Shown piece by piece: positions 48,624-56,483 of a DNA stretch of 64,000 nucleotides; within the stretch, counting starts at the first letter, position 1; each line of letters begins with the position of its first letter. The translations under genes were made by a program, and so were the position numbers. This DNA is from Mycobacterium sp. Lineage in GTDB: Bacteria > Actinomycetota > Actinomycetes > Mycobacteriales > Mycobacteriaceae. The notes under the pieces were generated by a model. It saw only the letters and a list, made by a program, of their open reading frames with translations. It was not told the DNA's origin and made no database searches. The stretch spans positions 62,001-126,000 of the forward strand of contig NZ_SCRH01000053.1 in assembly GCF_004298145.1 (NCBI RefSeq). Direction: 5' to 3'.

Positions 48624-49847
48624 ATCATCGACGCCTGGATTCTCGACGCGGTACGCACGCCCCGCGGGCGAGGCCGCCCCGACGGCGGACTGCACGCCGT
48701 TCACCCACAGGCCCTGCTCGCCCGCTGCCTCACCGCGCTGGCCGAGCGGATCGACTTCGATCCGGTCGACGTCGATGACGTGATCGCCGGCAACGGCATC
48801 CTCAGCGGGGACCATGGCGACGACATCGCTCGCTTGACGGTGTTGTTGGCCGGCTGGCCGGAGACCGTTCCCGGGATGACGTTGAGCCGGTTCTGCGGCT
48901 CGGGCCAGCAGGCCGTCACCGTTGCGGCGGCGGGCATTGCCGCCGGCACCGAGGATTTGGTGATCGCCGGCGGCGTCGAGTCGATGTCGCGGTGGGGCGT
49001 CACGGCGGGAGTCCCGACGATCGACGGCAACAACCCCGACCTTCGCGCCATGTATCCCACTGTCCCGCAGGGTATTTCGGCCGATCTGATCGCCACCCTG
49101 GAGGGGTTCGGCCGCGAGGCCGTCGACGCCTACGCCGCACTGAGCCAGAGCCGCGCCGCCGCGGCCATCGAGGAGCGCCGCTTCGATCGCTCCCTCGTCG
49201 ACGTGCCGACGCCGCACGGCCGGGTGGAACGCGACGAGCATCCCCGCCCGGGCACCACCGCCGAGACGCTGTCCCGCCTCAAGCCGGCCTTCGAGGCGAT
49301 GGGAGCGACGTGCGCCGACGGCGAGCAACGCACATTCGACCAGATATGCCTCGAGCGTTATCCGGGCATCGACCACATCGATCACGTGCACCACGCGGGC
49401 AATTCCTCCGGCGTGGTCGACGGCGCGGCGGCCGTGCTACTGGCCTCCTCCAACTGGATGCACACCCACCGGGTAACCCCACGCGCGCAGATCCGGGCCA
49501 CCGCGGCCATCGGCAGCGAACCGATCATCATGCTCACCGCGCCCGGCCCCGCGGCTCAGCGATGCCTGCGACGCGCGGGCATGACGGTGGCCGACATCGA
49601 CCTCTGGGAGATCAACGAGGCCTTCGCCGCCGTCCCGCTCAAGACGATGCGCGATCTCGACATCGATCCCGACGTGGTCAACGTCAACGGCGGCGCGATT
49701 GCCCTCGGACACCCGATCGGCGCCACCGGCGCCATGCTGATCGGCACCGTGCTCGACGAACTTGAACGCCGTGATCTGACAACGGGACTGGTAACCATGT
49801 GCACGGGCGGCGGGATGGGCACCGCAACGATCATCGAGCGGGTATGA
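48624..49847 (+). CDS. Thiolase (acetyl-CoA acyltransferase) lacking a canonical start codon
   Basis: This thiolase of about 407 residues cleaves 3-ketoacyl-CoA. The catalytic Cys is in LSRFCGSGQQAV near residue 95, NEAFAAVPLK is near 333, the base His is in GGAIALGHPIGATGAML near 362, and the second Cys is in CTGGGMGT near 393. The protein clearly starts IIDAWILDAVRTPRGRG, but no ATG, GTG or TTG precedes it after the stop at 48609. ATC at 48624 or 48627 follows GGAG. The first canonical start, GTG at 48780, would delete about 50 conserved residues. The 3' end overlaps the next gene (ATGA). Confidence 0.85.
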   Translation: MIDAWILDAVRTPRGRGRPDGGLHAVHPQALLARCLTALAERIDFDPVDVDDVIAGNGILSGDHGDDIARLTVLLAGWPETVPGMTLSRFCGSGQQAVTVAAAGIAAGTEDLVIAGGVESMSRWGVTAGVPTIDGNNPDLRAMYPTVPQGISADLIATLEGFGREAVDAYAALSQSRAAAAIEERRFDRSLVDVPTPHGRVERDEHPRPGTTAETLSRLKPAFEAMGATCADGEQRTFDQICLERYPGIDHIDHVHHAGNSSGVVDGAAAVLLASSNWMHTHRVTPRAQIRATAAIGSEPIIMLTAPGPAAQRCLRRAGMTVADIDLWEINEAFAAVPLKTMRDLDIDPDVVNVNGGAIALGHPIGATGAMLIGTVLDELERRDLTTGLVTMCTGGGMGTATIIERV

Positions 49848-50626
49848 CCATGCCGAGCACCCTCGAGCTCGACCGGCCCTGCGACGGTGTCGCGGTGCTG
49901 CGGCTGAACCGCCCGCAGCGGCTCAACGCCATCAACGAGGCGATGCAGGCCGAATTGCGCCAAGTATTCGGCGATTTGGCCGTCGACGCCGCGGTGCGCG
50001 CCGTCGTGCTGACCGGTGCCGGACGCGGGTTCTGCGCCGGCATCGACGTGCGCGACTTCGGGCCCTCGATGCTCGAGGCCGGCGCGCCTGCGCTGGACCG
50101 GATGCGCTTCCAGGAGAGGATGGCCGCCCTCGCCGGGGCGGTGCGCGCCTTGCCGCAGCCCGTCATCGCCGCCGTCAACGGGCCCTGTGTCGGGGCTGGA
50201 CTCGCCCTGTGTCTGGCCGCGGACATCCGAATCTGCTCGGCCGCCGCATCATTCGGCAACGCCGCCATCCTGCTGGGGCTCTCGGGTGCCGAGATGGGCA
50301 TGAGCTATCACCTGCCGCGCATCGTCGGCACCAGCGTGGCCGCCGATTGGATGCTCACCGGCCGCACGGTGCCGGCCACCGAAGCCGACCGGCGCGGTCT
50401 GGTCAGCGAGGTCGTCGAGCCGGACCGGCTGGCCGACCGCGCGGTGGAGTTGGCCTCGCTGGTCGCAAGCCATGCCCCGCTCGGTGCGCAACTGACCAAG
50501 CGCGCCCTGCAGGTCAACACCGACGCCCCGAGCCTGACGTCGGCGATGGAACTGGAGAACCGCAACCAGGTGATCTCCCACGCGACCGACGAGGCGGCGC
50601 AGCGCCGCAAGAAGTGGTCTTCATGA
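49844..50626 (+). CDS. Enoyl-CoA hydratase/isomerase family protein
   Basis: This 260-residue crotonase-family protein has AVVLTGAGRGFCAGIDVRDF near residue 57 and VIAAVNGPCVGAGLALCLAADIRI near 105, the oxyanion-hole parts. Where usual hydratases have F-G-x-P-E, it has FGNAAILLGL, so the first catalytic Glu is replaced by Ala; an acidic residue remains in LSGAEMGMSYHL. It may isomerise, hydrolyse or use another mechanism. ATG at 49844 overlaps the thiolase stop, and the 3' end overlaps the racemase start, both ATGA. Confidence 0.88.
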   Translation: MTMPSTLELDRPCDGVAVLRLNRPQRLNAINEAMQAELRQVFGDLAVDAAVRAVVLTGAGRGFCAGIDVRDFGPSMLEAGAPALDRMRFQERMAALAGAVRALPQPVIAAVNGPCVGAGLALCLAADIRICSAAASFGNAAILLGLSGAEMGMSYHLPRIVGTSVAADWMLTGRTVPATEADRRGLVSEVVEPDRLADRAVELASLVASHAPLGAQLTKRALQVNTDAPSLTSAMELENRNQVISHATDEAAQRRKKWSS

Positions 50627-51780
50627 CCGGAGTGACCGGAGTGGCCGGACCCCTGCGCGGCGTCCGCATCGTCATGATGGGCGGGCTGGGGCCGGCACCG
50701 TTTTGCGGAATACTGTTGGGCGACTTGGGTGCCGAAGTTATCCGCGTCGATGCCCTGACCGGCGTCGACGGACCGCTCCCGATCGACTACACGGTCCGGC
50801 GCAGTCAGCGGTCGCTCGCCGCGGACGTCAAGGATCCCCGTGGCCGGGACCTGGTTCACCGTCTGGCCGCGGGCGCGGACGCCTTCGTCGACGTGTACCG
50901 CCCGGGGGTGGCCGAACGCCTGGGCATCGGGCCGGACGCGCTGACCGAGCGCAATACTCGCCTGGTCTACGCCCGCATGACCGGCTACGGGCAAGACGGA
51001 CCACTGGCCGGCCACGCCGGTCATGACATCAACTACCTTGCGCTCACGGGCGCCCTGCACGCCATCGGCACCGCCGAATCACCGGTACCGCCGCTGAATC
51101 TGATCGGCGACTACGGCGGCGGCGGAATGCTTTTGGCGGTCGGCCTGCTCAGCGCGATCCTCGAGGCCCGCGAGTCCGGTGTGGGTCAGGTGCTCGACGT
51201 CGCGATGGTCGACGGAGTGGCGGCGCTGCTGGCACCCTATTTCGGGATGCTCCCGGCGGGTACCTGGCGCGACCAACGCGAAGCCAATCTCCTCGACGGC
51301 GGCGCGCACTTCTACGGCGCATACGCCACCGCCGACGGCGGCCATATCGCCGTCGGCGCCATGGAGCCGAAGTTCTACGCCGAACTGTGCGATCGCCTTG
51401 GCGTCACCGTGCCCCAGGACGATGACGCGCCGGCCGCCTGGGCCGCGCACCGCGCCTCGGTGGCCGCCCGTTTCGCCGAGAAGCGCCGCGACGAGTGGGA
51501 GCGGATCCTCGACACGCCGGGATGCTGTGCAACACCGGTGCTTTCGCTGACCGAAGCACCGCGGCATCCGCACCACGTCGCGCGGCGGACATTCGTCGAG
51601 CTCGACGGCATCACCCAGCCCGCACCGGCGCCACGCTTCTCCCGAACTCGTCCGGCGACGCCCGCGTCACCGTCGCTACCGGGCGATCACACGCGCGCAG
51701 TGCTACGCGACATGGGACTGGACGCCACCGCCGTCACCGCGCTCGAGGACGCCGGCGTGGTGGCCCAAAGCAGTTCGTAG
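50623..51780 (+). CDS. 2-methylacyl-CoA racemase (CaiB/BaiF family)
   Basis: This 385-residue protein has the racemase landmarks: VRIVMMGGLGPAPFCGILLGDLGAEVIRVD at the start, MTGYGQDGPLAGHAGHDINYLALTGALHAIG with the catalytic His, and NLIGDYGGGGMLLAVGLL with the catalytic Asp. It equilibrates (2R)- and (2S)-methylacyl-CoA so that only the S form enters beta-oxidation. It implies a methyl-branched substrate for this operon. The end has some low-complexity sequence (Arg/Pro/Ala). It overlaps the hydratase and is followed 25 bases on by an acyl-CoA dehydrogenase. Confidence 0.9.
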   Translation: MTGVTGVAGPLRGVRIVMMGGLGPAPFCGILLGDLGAEVIRVDALTGVDGPLPIDYTVRRSQRSLAADVKDPRGRDLVHRLAAGADAFVDVYRPGVAERLGIGPDALTERNTRLVYARMTGYGQDGPLAGHAGHDINYLALTGALHAIGTAESPVPPLNLIGDYGGGGMLLAVGLLSAILEARESGVGQVLDVAMVDGVAALLAPYFGMLPAGTWRDQREANLLDGGAHFYGAYATADGGHIAVGAMEPKFYAELCDRLGVTVPQDDDAPAAWAAHRASVAARFAEKRRDEWERILDTPGCCATPVLSLTEAPRHPHHVARRTFVELDGITQPAPAPRFSRTRPATPASPSLPGDHTRAVLRDMGLDATAVTALEDAGVVAQSSS

Positions 51781-51805
51781 ATAACGACTTTAGAGAGGAT
51801 AGCGT

Positions 51806-53101
51806 ATGTCGTGGGACTTCTCCACCGACCCGCAGTGGGCGCAACAGCTGGACTGGGTCGAAGACTTCGTCCGCGAAGAGTGCGAGCCGATCGACCTGAT
51901 CGTCAAGGAATCCCACGATCTCGGTGACCCGGTGCGTCAGGCGCTGATCCCGCCGCTGCAGGAGATCGTGAAACAGCGCGGGCTGTGGGCCACCCACCTC
52001 GGTCAGCACCTGGGCGGTCCGGGGTACGGCCAGGTGAAGCTGGCGCTGCTCAACGAGATTCTGGGCCGCTCGGAGTGCGCGCCGATCGTCTTCGGCTCCC
52101 AGGCGCCCGACTCCGGCAACAGCGAAATCCTGGCGCACTACGGCACACCCGAGCTCAAGGCCCGTTACCTCGAGCCGCTGCTGGACAACCGCATCATTTC
52201 CTGTTTCTCGATGACCGAGCCGCAGGGCGGCGCCGACCCGAAGGTGTTTCGCACCACCGCGGTGCAAGACGGTGATCACTGGGTCATCAACGGGGAGAAG
52301 TGGTTCTCGTCGTTTGCCTCCATGGCGTCGTTCCTCATCGTGATGGCGATGACCGATCCCGAGGCAGCGCCCTATGAGCGCTACTCCATGTTCGTCGTTC
52401 CGGGCGACACCCCCGGCATCAACGTGCTGCGCGACGTGGGACTCGGCTACCAGCCGACGGGCGGTGGACGCGAGGGTTATGTCCGCTACGAAAACGTCCG
52501 CGTGCCGGCGGATCACATGCTGGGCCCGCGCGGTGGGGCGTTCGTGGTCGCCCAGACCCGCCTGGGCGGCGGTCGCATTCACCACGCGATGCGCACCGTG
52601 GGCCTGGTCCGCCGGATCTTCGACATGATCTGCGAACGGGCGGTGTCCCGCCACACCCAGGGCGAGGTGCTGGCCAACAAGCAACTCGTGCAGGAGATGG
52701 TCGCCGACTCGTGGATGGAGGTCGAGGCGTTCCGGCTGCTGACTCTGCAAACCGCTTGGAAGATCGACCAATTCAACGACTACAAGGCCGTTCGGGCCGA
52801 CATCTCGGCGGTGAAGGCGATGATGCAGAAGGTGCTGCACGACGTGTCCTCACGGGCGCTTCAGCTGCACGGGTCGTTGGGCACCACCCACGAGATGCCC
52901 TTCGTGCAATACCTGGTGGAGTCGTTCGTGCTCGGGTTGGCCGACGGTCCCACCGAAGTGCACAAGGTGACGCTGGCCCGGCTGTTGCTGAAGGACCGTG
53001 CGCCCGCGCCCGACCTGTTTCCCTCCGAGCATTTGCTGCGGCTGCGCGCGGCGGCGGAGGCGAAGTTCGCCGACAAGCTGGCGGGTATCCCGCGCGGCTA
53101 G
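51806..53101 (+). CDS. Acyl-CoA dehydrogenase (ACAD10/11-like)
   Basis: This 431-residue FAD enzyme has GLWATHLGQHLGGPGYGQVKLALLNEILGRS near residue 55, SCFSMTEPQGGADPKVFRTTAV near 132, VINGEKWFSS and, at the C-terminal end, QLHGSLGTTHEMPFVQ and LADGPTEVHKVTLARLLLKD. The GP-x-EVHK motif is typical of the ACAD10/11 subgroup. In animals that group, fused to a kinase domain, processes 4-phosphoacyl-CoA. An APH-type kinase gene lies 1.1 kb away. AGAGAGGAT precedes the ATG. The stop overlaps the opposite-strand porin gene by four bases. Confidence 0.9.
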   Translation: MSWDFSTDPQWAQQLDWVEDFVREECEPIDLIVKESHDLGDPVRQALIPPLQEIVKQRGLWATHLGQHLGGPGYGQVKLALLNEILGRSECAPIVFGSQAPDSGNSEILAHYGTPELKARYLEPLLDNRIISCFSMTEPQGGADPKVFRTTAVQDGDHWVINGEKWFSSFASMASFLIVMAMTDPEAAPYERYSMFVVPGDTPGINVLRDVGLGYQPTGGGREGYVRYENVRVPADHMLGPRGGAFVVAQTRLGGGRIHHAMRTVGLVRRIFDMICERAVSRHTQGEVLANKQLVQEMVADSWMEVEAFRLLTLQTAWKIDQFNDYKAVRADISAVKAMMQKVLHDVSSRALQLHGSLGTTHEMPFVQYLVESFVLGLADGPTEVHKVTLARLLLKDRAPAPDLFPSEHLLRLRAAAEAKFADKLAGIPRG

Positions 53102-53802
53102 ACCGATTTCGTGACGCCGACGTAGGACAGCACCACGTCGGACAGGTCGGTCACCCGGGTCAGCACCGCGTAGGAGCGGATGAACGACTGGCCCACGCAT
53201 CCGTCGATCTTGACGTGGAAGTTGCTGATCATCACCCAGGGGTTGGCACCCTTGAACTGCTTCTTGATCACCGGCACCACGATCACCAGGCCGGGCTTGA
53301 GTCCCACGCTCATCACGCCGTTGATGGGCGTCGAAACGAACGGCAGCAGGGCCGGCAGCGTGCCGGTGGTGTCGAACGTCGGGGTGACACCCGGGATGAC
53401 GCCGACGCCACCCTCCATGATCACGCCGTTGGAGGTGCTCATATCGATCCCGCAGCCGATCTGGTAGCCGACTTCCAGGACGCCGCGGGGCTCTTCGGAT
53501 CCGCTGAGTGACCCGACGTAGATGCCGCTGGATATGTATTCGCGCGACGAGATCGCGGTGGTCAACGGTGCCACCGGAACCTGCATCTCGTCCCGTGCGC
53601 CCAGCCCCAGAGTCCAGCCGTCAGGGGTGTTGATTGTCACGGGGGGATTCGAGGGCACCGCGCCCCCGCCCGGGGCCGCCGCATCGGGAGGCGCGGGACC
53701 CAACTGGGGTTCGGAATCGGCCGAGGGCGCCATGATCACCGACGTGGCGAGGCAAACGGCGATAGCCACGGCACGACGAACGACGACGGCTACCGGCCTC
53801 AC
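53098..53802 (-). CDS. MspA-family porin-like protein
   Basis: This exported protein of about 234 residues begins, from GTG at 53802, MRPVAVVVRRAVAIAVCLATSVIMAPSADSEPQ, a good signal peptide. The mature part has WTLGLGARDEMQVPVAPLTTAISSREYISSGIYVGSL and GVLEVGYQIGCGIDMS, the strands of the MspA fold that opens the mycobacterial outer membrane. A Pro/Ala-rich linker comes first. The frame extends to a TTG at 53856. It could supply hydrophilic solutes or a substrate of the nearby pathway. Divergent from a small secreted protein. Confidence 0.8.
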   Translation of the reverse strand: MRPVAVVVRRAVAIAVCLATSVIMAPSADSEPQLGPAPPDAAAPGGGAVPSNPPVTINTPDGWTLGLGARDEMQVPVAPLTTAISSREYISSGIYVGSLSGSEEPRGVLEVGYQIGCGIDMSTSNGVIMEGGVGVIPGVTPTFDTTGTLPALLPFVSTPINGVMSVGLKPGLVIVVPVIKKQFKGANPWVMISNFHVKIDGCVGQSFIRSYAVLTRVTDLSDVVLSYVGVTKSV

Positions 53803-53955
53803 GGCCAAAACGGTACGCAGGATCCGGTTCGGCGCGTGAAATTTGCTGGCCGGCAAACCAAATTTGTTGTTCGTTCGTGACTGTTGTGCAATGTAGAATC
53901 GGCATTAGCGTTTCGACAATCTCCAGTATTCGCCTGAATTGCGGAGAGGGTGGCG

Positions 53956-54201
53956 ATGATATTTCGCAGGTGCGCTCGCCTACTGGTCGCGGGTTCGACG
54001 ATCCTTGCAGCTTTGACCGGCGGCACCGGCACAGCGCTCGCGTCTCCGGATCCTGGCCAGCAGCCCGACATCCCGACGATCGACGAATGGCAGATACAGT
54101 TCCCAGCAACGTTGACGAATCCGCTCGATGAGAGCCGCCTAACAGACGACTGGGGTGGTGTCGGTATGTGGTGCGAAAATCTCCACGCCAATTGCAGCTG
54201 A
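53956..54201 (+). CDS. Small secreted protein of unknown function
   Basis: This 81-residue protein begins MIFRRCARLLVAGSTILAALTGGTGTALASPDPG, a signal peptide with cleavage at ALA-SP. The mature part is about 48 residues and acidic, with Trp residues (EWQIQF, DDWGGVGMWCENLHANC) and two cysteines near the end. ATG at 53956 sits six bases after GGAGAGG; an in-frame GTG at 53950 is possible. It is divergent from the MspA-like gene and could be coregulated. I do not recognise a family. Confidence 0.7.
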   Translation: MIFRRCARLLVAGSTILAALTGGTGTALASPDPGQQPDIPTIDEWQIQFPATLTNPLDESRLTDDWGGVGMWCENLHANCS

Positions 54202-54213
54202 CCACCTACGCCG

Positions 54214-55179
54214 TTAATCCAGCCGTGACCGTGTCCGATCCAGCAATCTCGGCAAAGCGGCTGCCATGGCCTCCAATTCGGCTCGCGGCGAATTCCTCCG
54301 GCGGTTGTGCTTGACGATCAGCGACCACGTCGCCACCGATTTGAAGCACGCCAGCGCGGTGAACCAGGCCAAATCGGTGACCTCGCAACCCAACTCGCGC
54401 CGGTAGACCTCGGTGAGTTCGGCGGTCGGCGGCGCCATCACCTCCGGCTCCGGGACCCTCCGGTAGGTTTCCGGGTCGCAGTTGATCAGGAACCAGCCGG
54501 CATCGATGCGCGGATCGCCGATCGACCAGATCTCCCAATCGATGATCGCGTTGACGTGCGACCCGGTGGCGAGCAGGTTACCCAACCGGAAGTCACCGTG
54601 CACCACGCGGGGCGCCATCGCGCCTGGCGCGCAATCCAATAGGGCGTCGCGCACCGCCGGCCAGCCGGGCGCCAGCGCCGGATCGACGGTGCGCAGGGTG
54701 TCGGACCACCGGTGAACTTCGGCGACCGGATCGACGACCGGCTCACAGCCCAGCCCGAGGTCGGCTGGTGAGAGGCGGTGCAGCGCGGCCATGGCGCGGC
54801 ACGCGTTCCGGTACCGGTCGGGCAGCCAGTGGGTCGGCGGGCACCCGTCGAATAAGGGCTCGACACAGTCGCCGTCGACGTGCGACATGACATACAGCGG
54901 GGGCGTGCCCGGCGGATTCCCCGGGTCCTCCGCGAGCACATCGGGAACCGGAACGCTGGTCGCGGCAAGCGCCTTGAGGATGCGGGCCTGGCGCAGCACG
55001 TCGCGATGTGCGACCGGTTCGACACCCGGTGGAGCGACCTTGATCACCACGCGCCGGCCATCCAGGACGCCCGCGAACGTCAGGCTGGAGGCGCCCCCGG
55101 ACACCGCGGCGACGGCGGTGACGCCCGCGCCGGCGAGGCGGTTGCGCAGCTCGCTCAGATCGAGCTCGGCTCGGCTCAT
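54214..55179 (-). CDS. APH-type phosphotransferase (ACAD10/11- or LvaA-like kinase)
   Basis: This 321-residue kinase-fold protein has the ATP-binding region GGASSLTFAGVLDGRRVVIKVAP, the catalytic VVHGDFRLGNLLA (Brenner HGDxxxxN) near residue 193 and the metal-binding IIDWEIWSIGDPRIDAG. It belongs to the aminoglycoside-phosphotransferase superfamily, but the subgroup that in ACAD10/11 and LvaA phosphorylates 4-hydroxyacyl-CoA fits the acyl-CoA neighbours better than antibiotic resistance does. It lies four bases after an SDR gene, on the same strand, and close to an ACAD10/11-like dehydrogenase. Substrate is inferred, not shown. Confidence 0.85.
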   Translation of the reverse strand: MSRAELDLSELRNRLAGAGVTAVAAVSGGASSLTFAGVLDGRRVVIKVAPPGVEPVAHRDVLRQARILKALAATSVPVPDVLAEDPGNPPGTPPLYVMSHVDGDCVEPLFDGCPPTHWLPDRYRNACRAMAALHRLSPADLGLGCEPVVDPVAEVHRWSDTLRTVDPALAPGWPAVRDALLDCAPGAMAPRVVHGDFRLGNLLATGSHVNAIIDWEIWSIGDPRIDAGWFLINCDPETYRRVPEPEVMAPPTAELTEVYRRELGCEVTDLAWFTALACFKSVATWSLIVKHNRRRNSPRAELEAMAAALPRLLDRTRSRLD

Positions 55180-55183
55180 CCAG

Positions 55184-55981
55184 TCAGCCCGCCGGCGCGG
55201 TCCAGCCGACTTCGGCGAGGAAGGGCTGGGTGTGCGCGATGCGCCCGGTCAGGGTCTTCGGATCACCCGTGCACAACCGGAACGCCGTTTCGGTGATCAG
55301 TGCGATGTCTTCGGTGTCGGTCTTGGCCAAATCGAGGGTGCCGGCGCCGGGTGTGGCCACGGGATTGGACGGAGCGGCCGCGTTCACCGCGATCCCGTCG
55401 TCGTACAGTTCGGCCGCAAGGCTTTTCGTCAACCGATTGAGCGCGGCTTTGGCCGTCCCGTAGATGCCGAAGCCCGCGGTCCGGTCGAACTCGGAGAAGG
55501 GCGGCCCGGGCGGCAGGTCGCCGCCCACCGAGGTGAGGTTCAGGATCCAGCCGCGCCCGCGCTCGCGCATCGCGGGGATCGCCAACTGGCACAGGTGCAG
55601 CGGGCCGAGGACGTGCATCTCCATCATCAGGCGGGCCCGCCGTTCGGGAAACCCGTCCAGGGGCCGCAGGAAGGTCACGGCGGCGTTGTTCACCAGGATG
55701 TCCGGTGCGCCGACGGCGCCGGCCACCTCGGCGAAAAGCCGTTCCCTGTCTTCGGATTGGGACAGATCCGCTTGGACCGCAATGGCTTTCCCGCCGGCGG
55801 CCACGATCTCCTCGCGCGTCTGGCGCAGCGACCCATGGTATTTGGGGTCGGGGTCCATCGTGCGGGCGGTCAGCGCCACGGTGGCTCCGCGTTCGGCGAG
55901 CCGCGCGGCGATTGCCTTGCCCAGGCCCCGGCTGCTTCCGGTGACGAGAGCCACCATCCCGTCGCACCGTGCAGCGCTCAT
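55184..55981 (-). CDS. Short-chain dehydrogenase/reductase
   Basis: This 265-residue SDR has MVALVTGSSRGLGKAIAARLAERG, NAAVTF (NNAAV), LTSVGG with Ser and IYGTAKAALNRLTK with Tyr-Lys. The middle HGSLRQTREEIVAAGGKAIAVQADLSQ is a long NADP-binding segment. With the APH-kinase gene directly downstream, it could reduce a 4-keto or oxidise a 4-hydroxy-CoA, as LvaD does in the levulinate pathway. That role is by analogy. The ATG at 55981 is followed upstream by DoxX and hydrolase genes. Confidence 0.87.
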   Translation of the reverse strand: MSAARCDGMVALVTGSSRGLGKAIAARLAERGATVALTARTMDPDPKYHGSLRQTREEIVAAGGKAIAVQADLSQSEDRERLFAEVAGAVGAPDILVNNAAVTFLRPLDGFPERRARLMMEMHVLGPLHLCQLAIPAMRERGRGWILNLTSVGGDLPPGPPFSEFDRTAGFGIYGTAKAALNRLTKSLAAELYDDGIAVNAAAPSNPVATPGAGTLDLAKTDTEDIALITETAFRLCTGDPKTLTGRIAHTQPFLAEVGWTAPAG

Positions 55982-56042
55982 CGTCGACCTCCTCCGGAGC
56001 CGCCCACCGCTGGAAACGGCTTCTCCGTATCAGAGAATGCCA

Positions 56043-56483
56043 TTATCGCCGGTCGAGGGGAAGCCTCATCCGGCGTAGCGCGTCGATCGAGAGGCTGCCC
56101 CCGCCGGTGAAGACGAGCAGGAAGAACGCGAAGCAGAACAGGATCGACAGCGCTCCGCCGTTGCCCGACGGTGGATCGGCGACCGGCCACAGCGCCTGGG
56201 GTTGATGCATCCAGAAGTAGGCGACCGCCATCTGCCCCGAGGCGATGAACGCGGCGGCGCGGGTGAACAATCCGACCGCGATGAGCAGGCCCGCGACGAT
56301 CTCGAACAATCCGGCATACCAACCGGGCCACGATCCGAACTCGACGAAAACCGGCGAGGGGACCGGCCAACCGAAAAGGCTCCTCGACCCGTACGCGGCG
56401 AACAGCAAACCATAGACCAGGCGAAACACGCTCAACACGGCGGGAGCGTGCCGGGCCAGGCGGCGGTCGAGCTCCTTCGTCAC
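56043..56483 (-). CDS. DoxX-family membrane protein
   Basis: This protein of about 146 residues has four membrane helices: VLSVFRLVYGLLFAAYG, WYAGLFEIVAGLLIAVGLFTRAAAFIASGQMAVAYFW and LSILFCFAFFLLVFTG. The GLFEIVAGLLIAVGL segment is the DoxX/SURF4-like signature. In M. tuberculosis some DoxX proteins work with redox enzymes at the membrane. GTG at 56483 overlaps the upstream stop (GTGA); GTG at 56492 and a longer start at 56528 are alternatives. Confidence 0.82.
   Translation of the reverse strand: MTKELDRRLARHAPAVLSVFRLVYGLLFAAYGSRSLFGWPVPSPVFVEFGSWPGWYAGLFEIVAGLLIAVGLFTRAAAFIASGQMAVAYFWMHQPQALWPVADPPSGNGGALSILFCFAFFLLVFTGGGSLSIDALRRMRLPLDRR

Noticed and set aside
48532..51802. Similar TTTAGAGA-(A/G)G-(A/G)TAG sequences at 48532 and 51789 as a shared operator
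   Set aside because: The second copy is the Shine-Dalgarno of the acyl-CoA dehydrogenase gene, so the likeness is more simply a ribosome site in a similar AT-rich context.
54214..55179. Aminoglycoside resistance gene
   Set aside because: The fold is APH-like, but the neighbours are acyl-CoA enzymes and the subgroup motifs fit ACAD10/11- or LvaA-type kinases; resistance is not supported.
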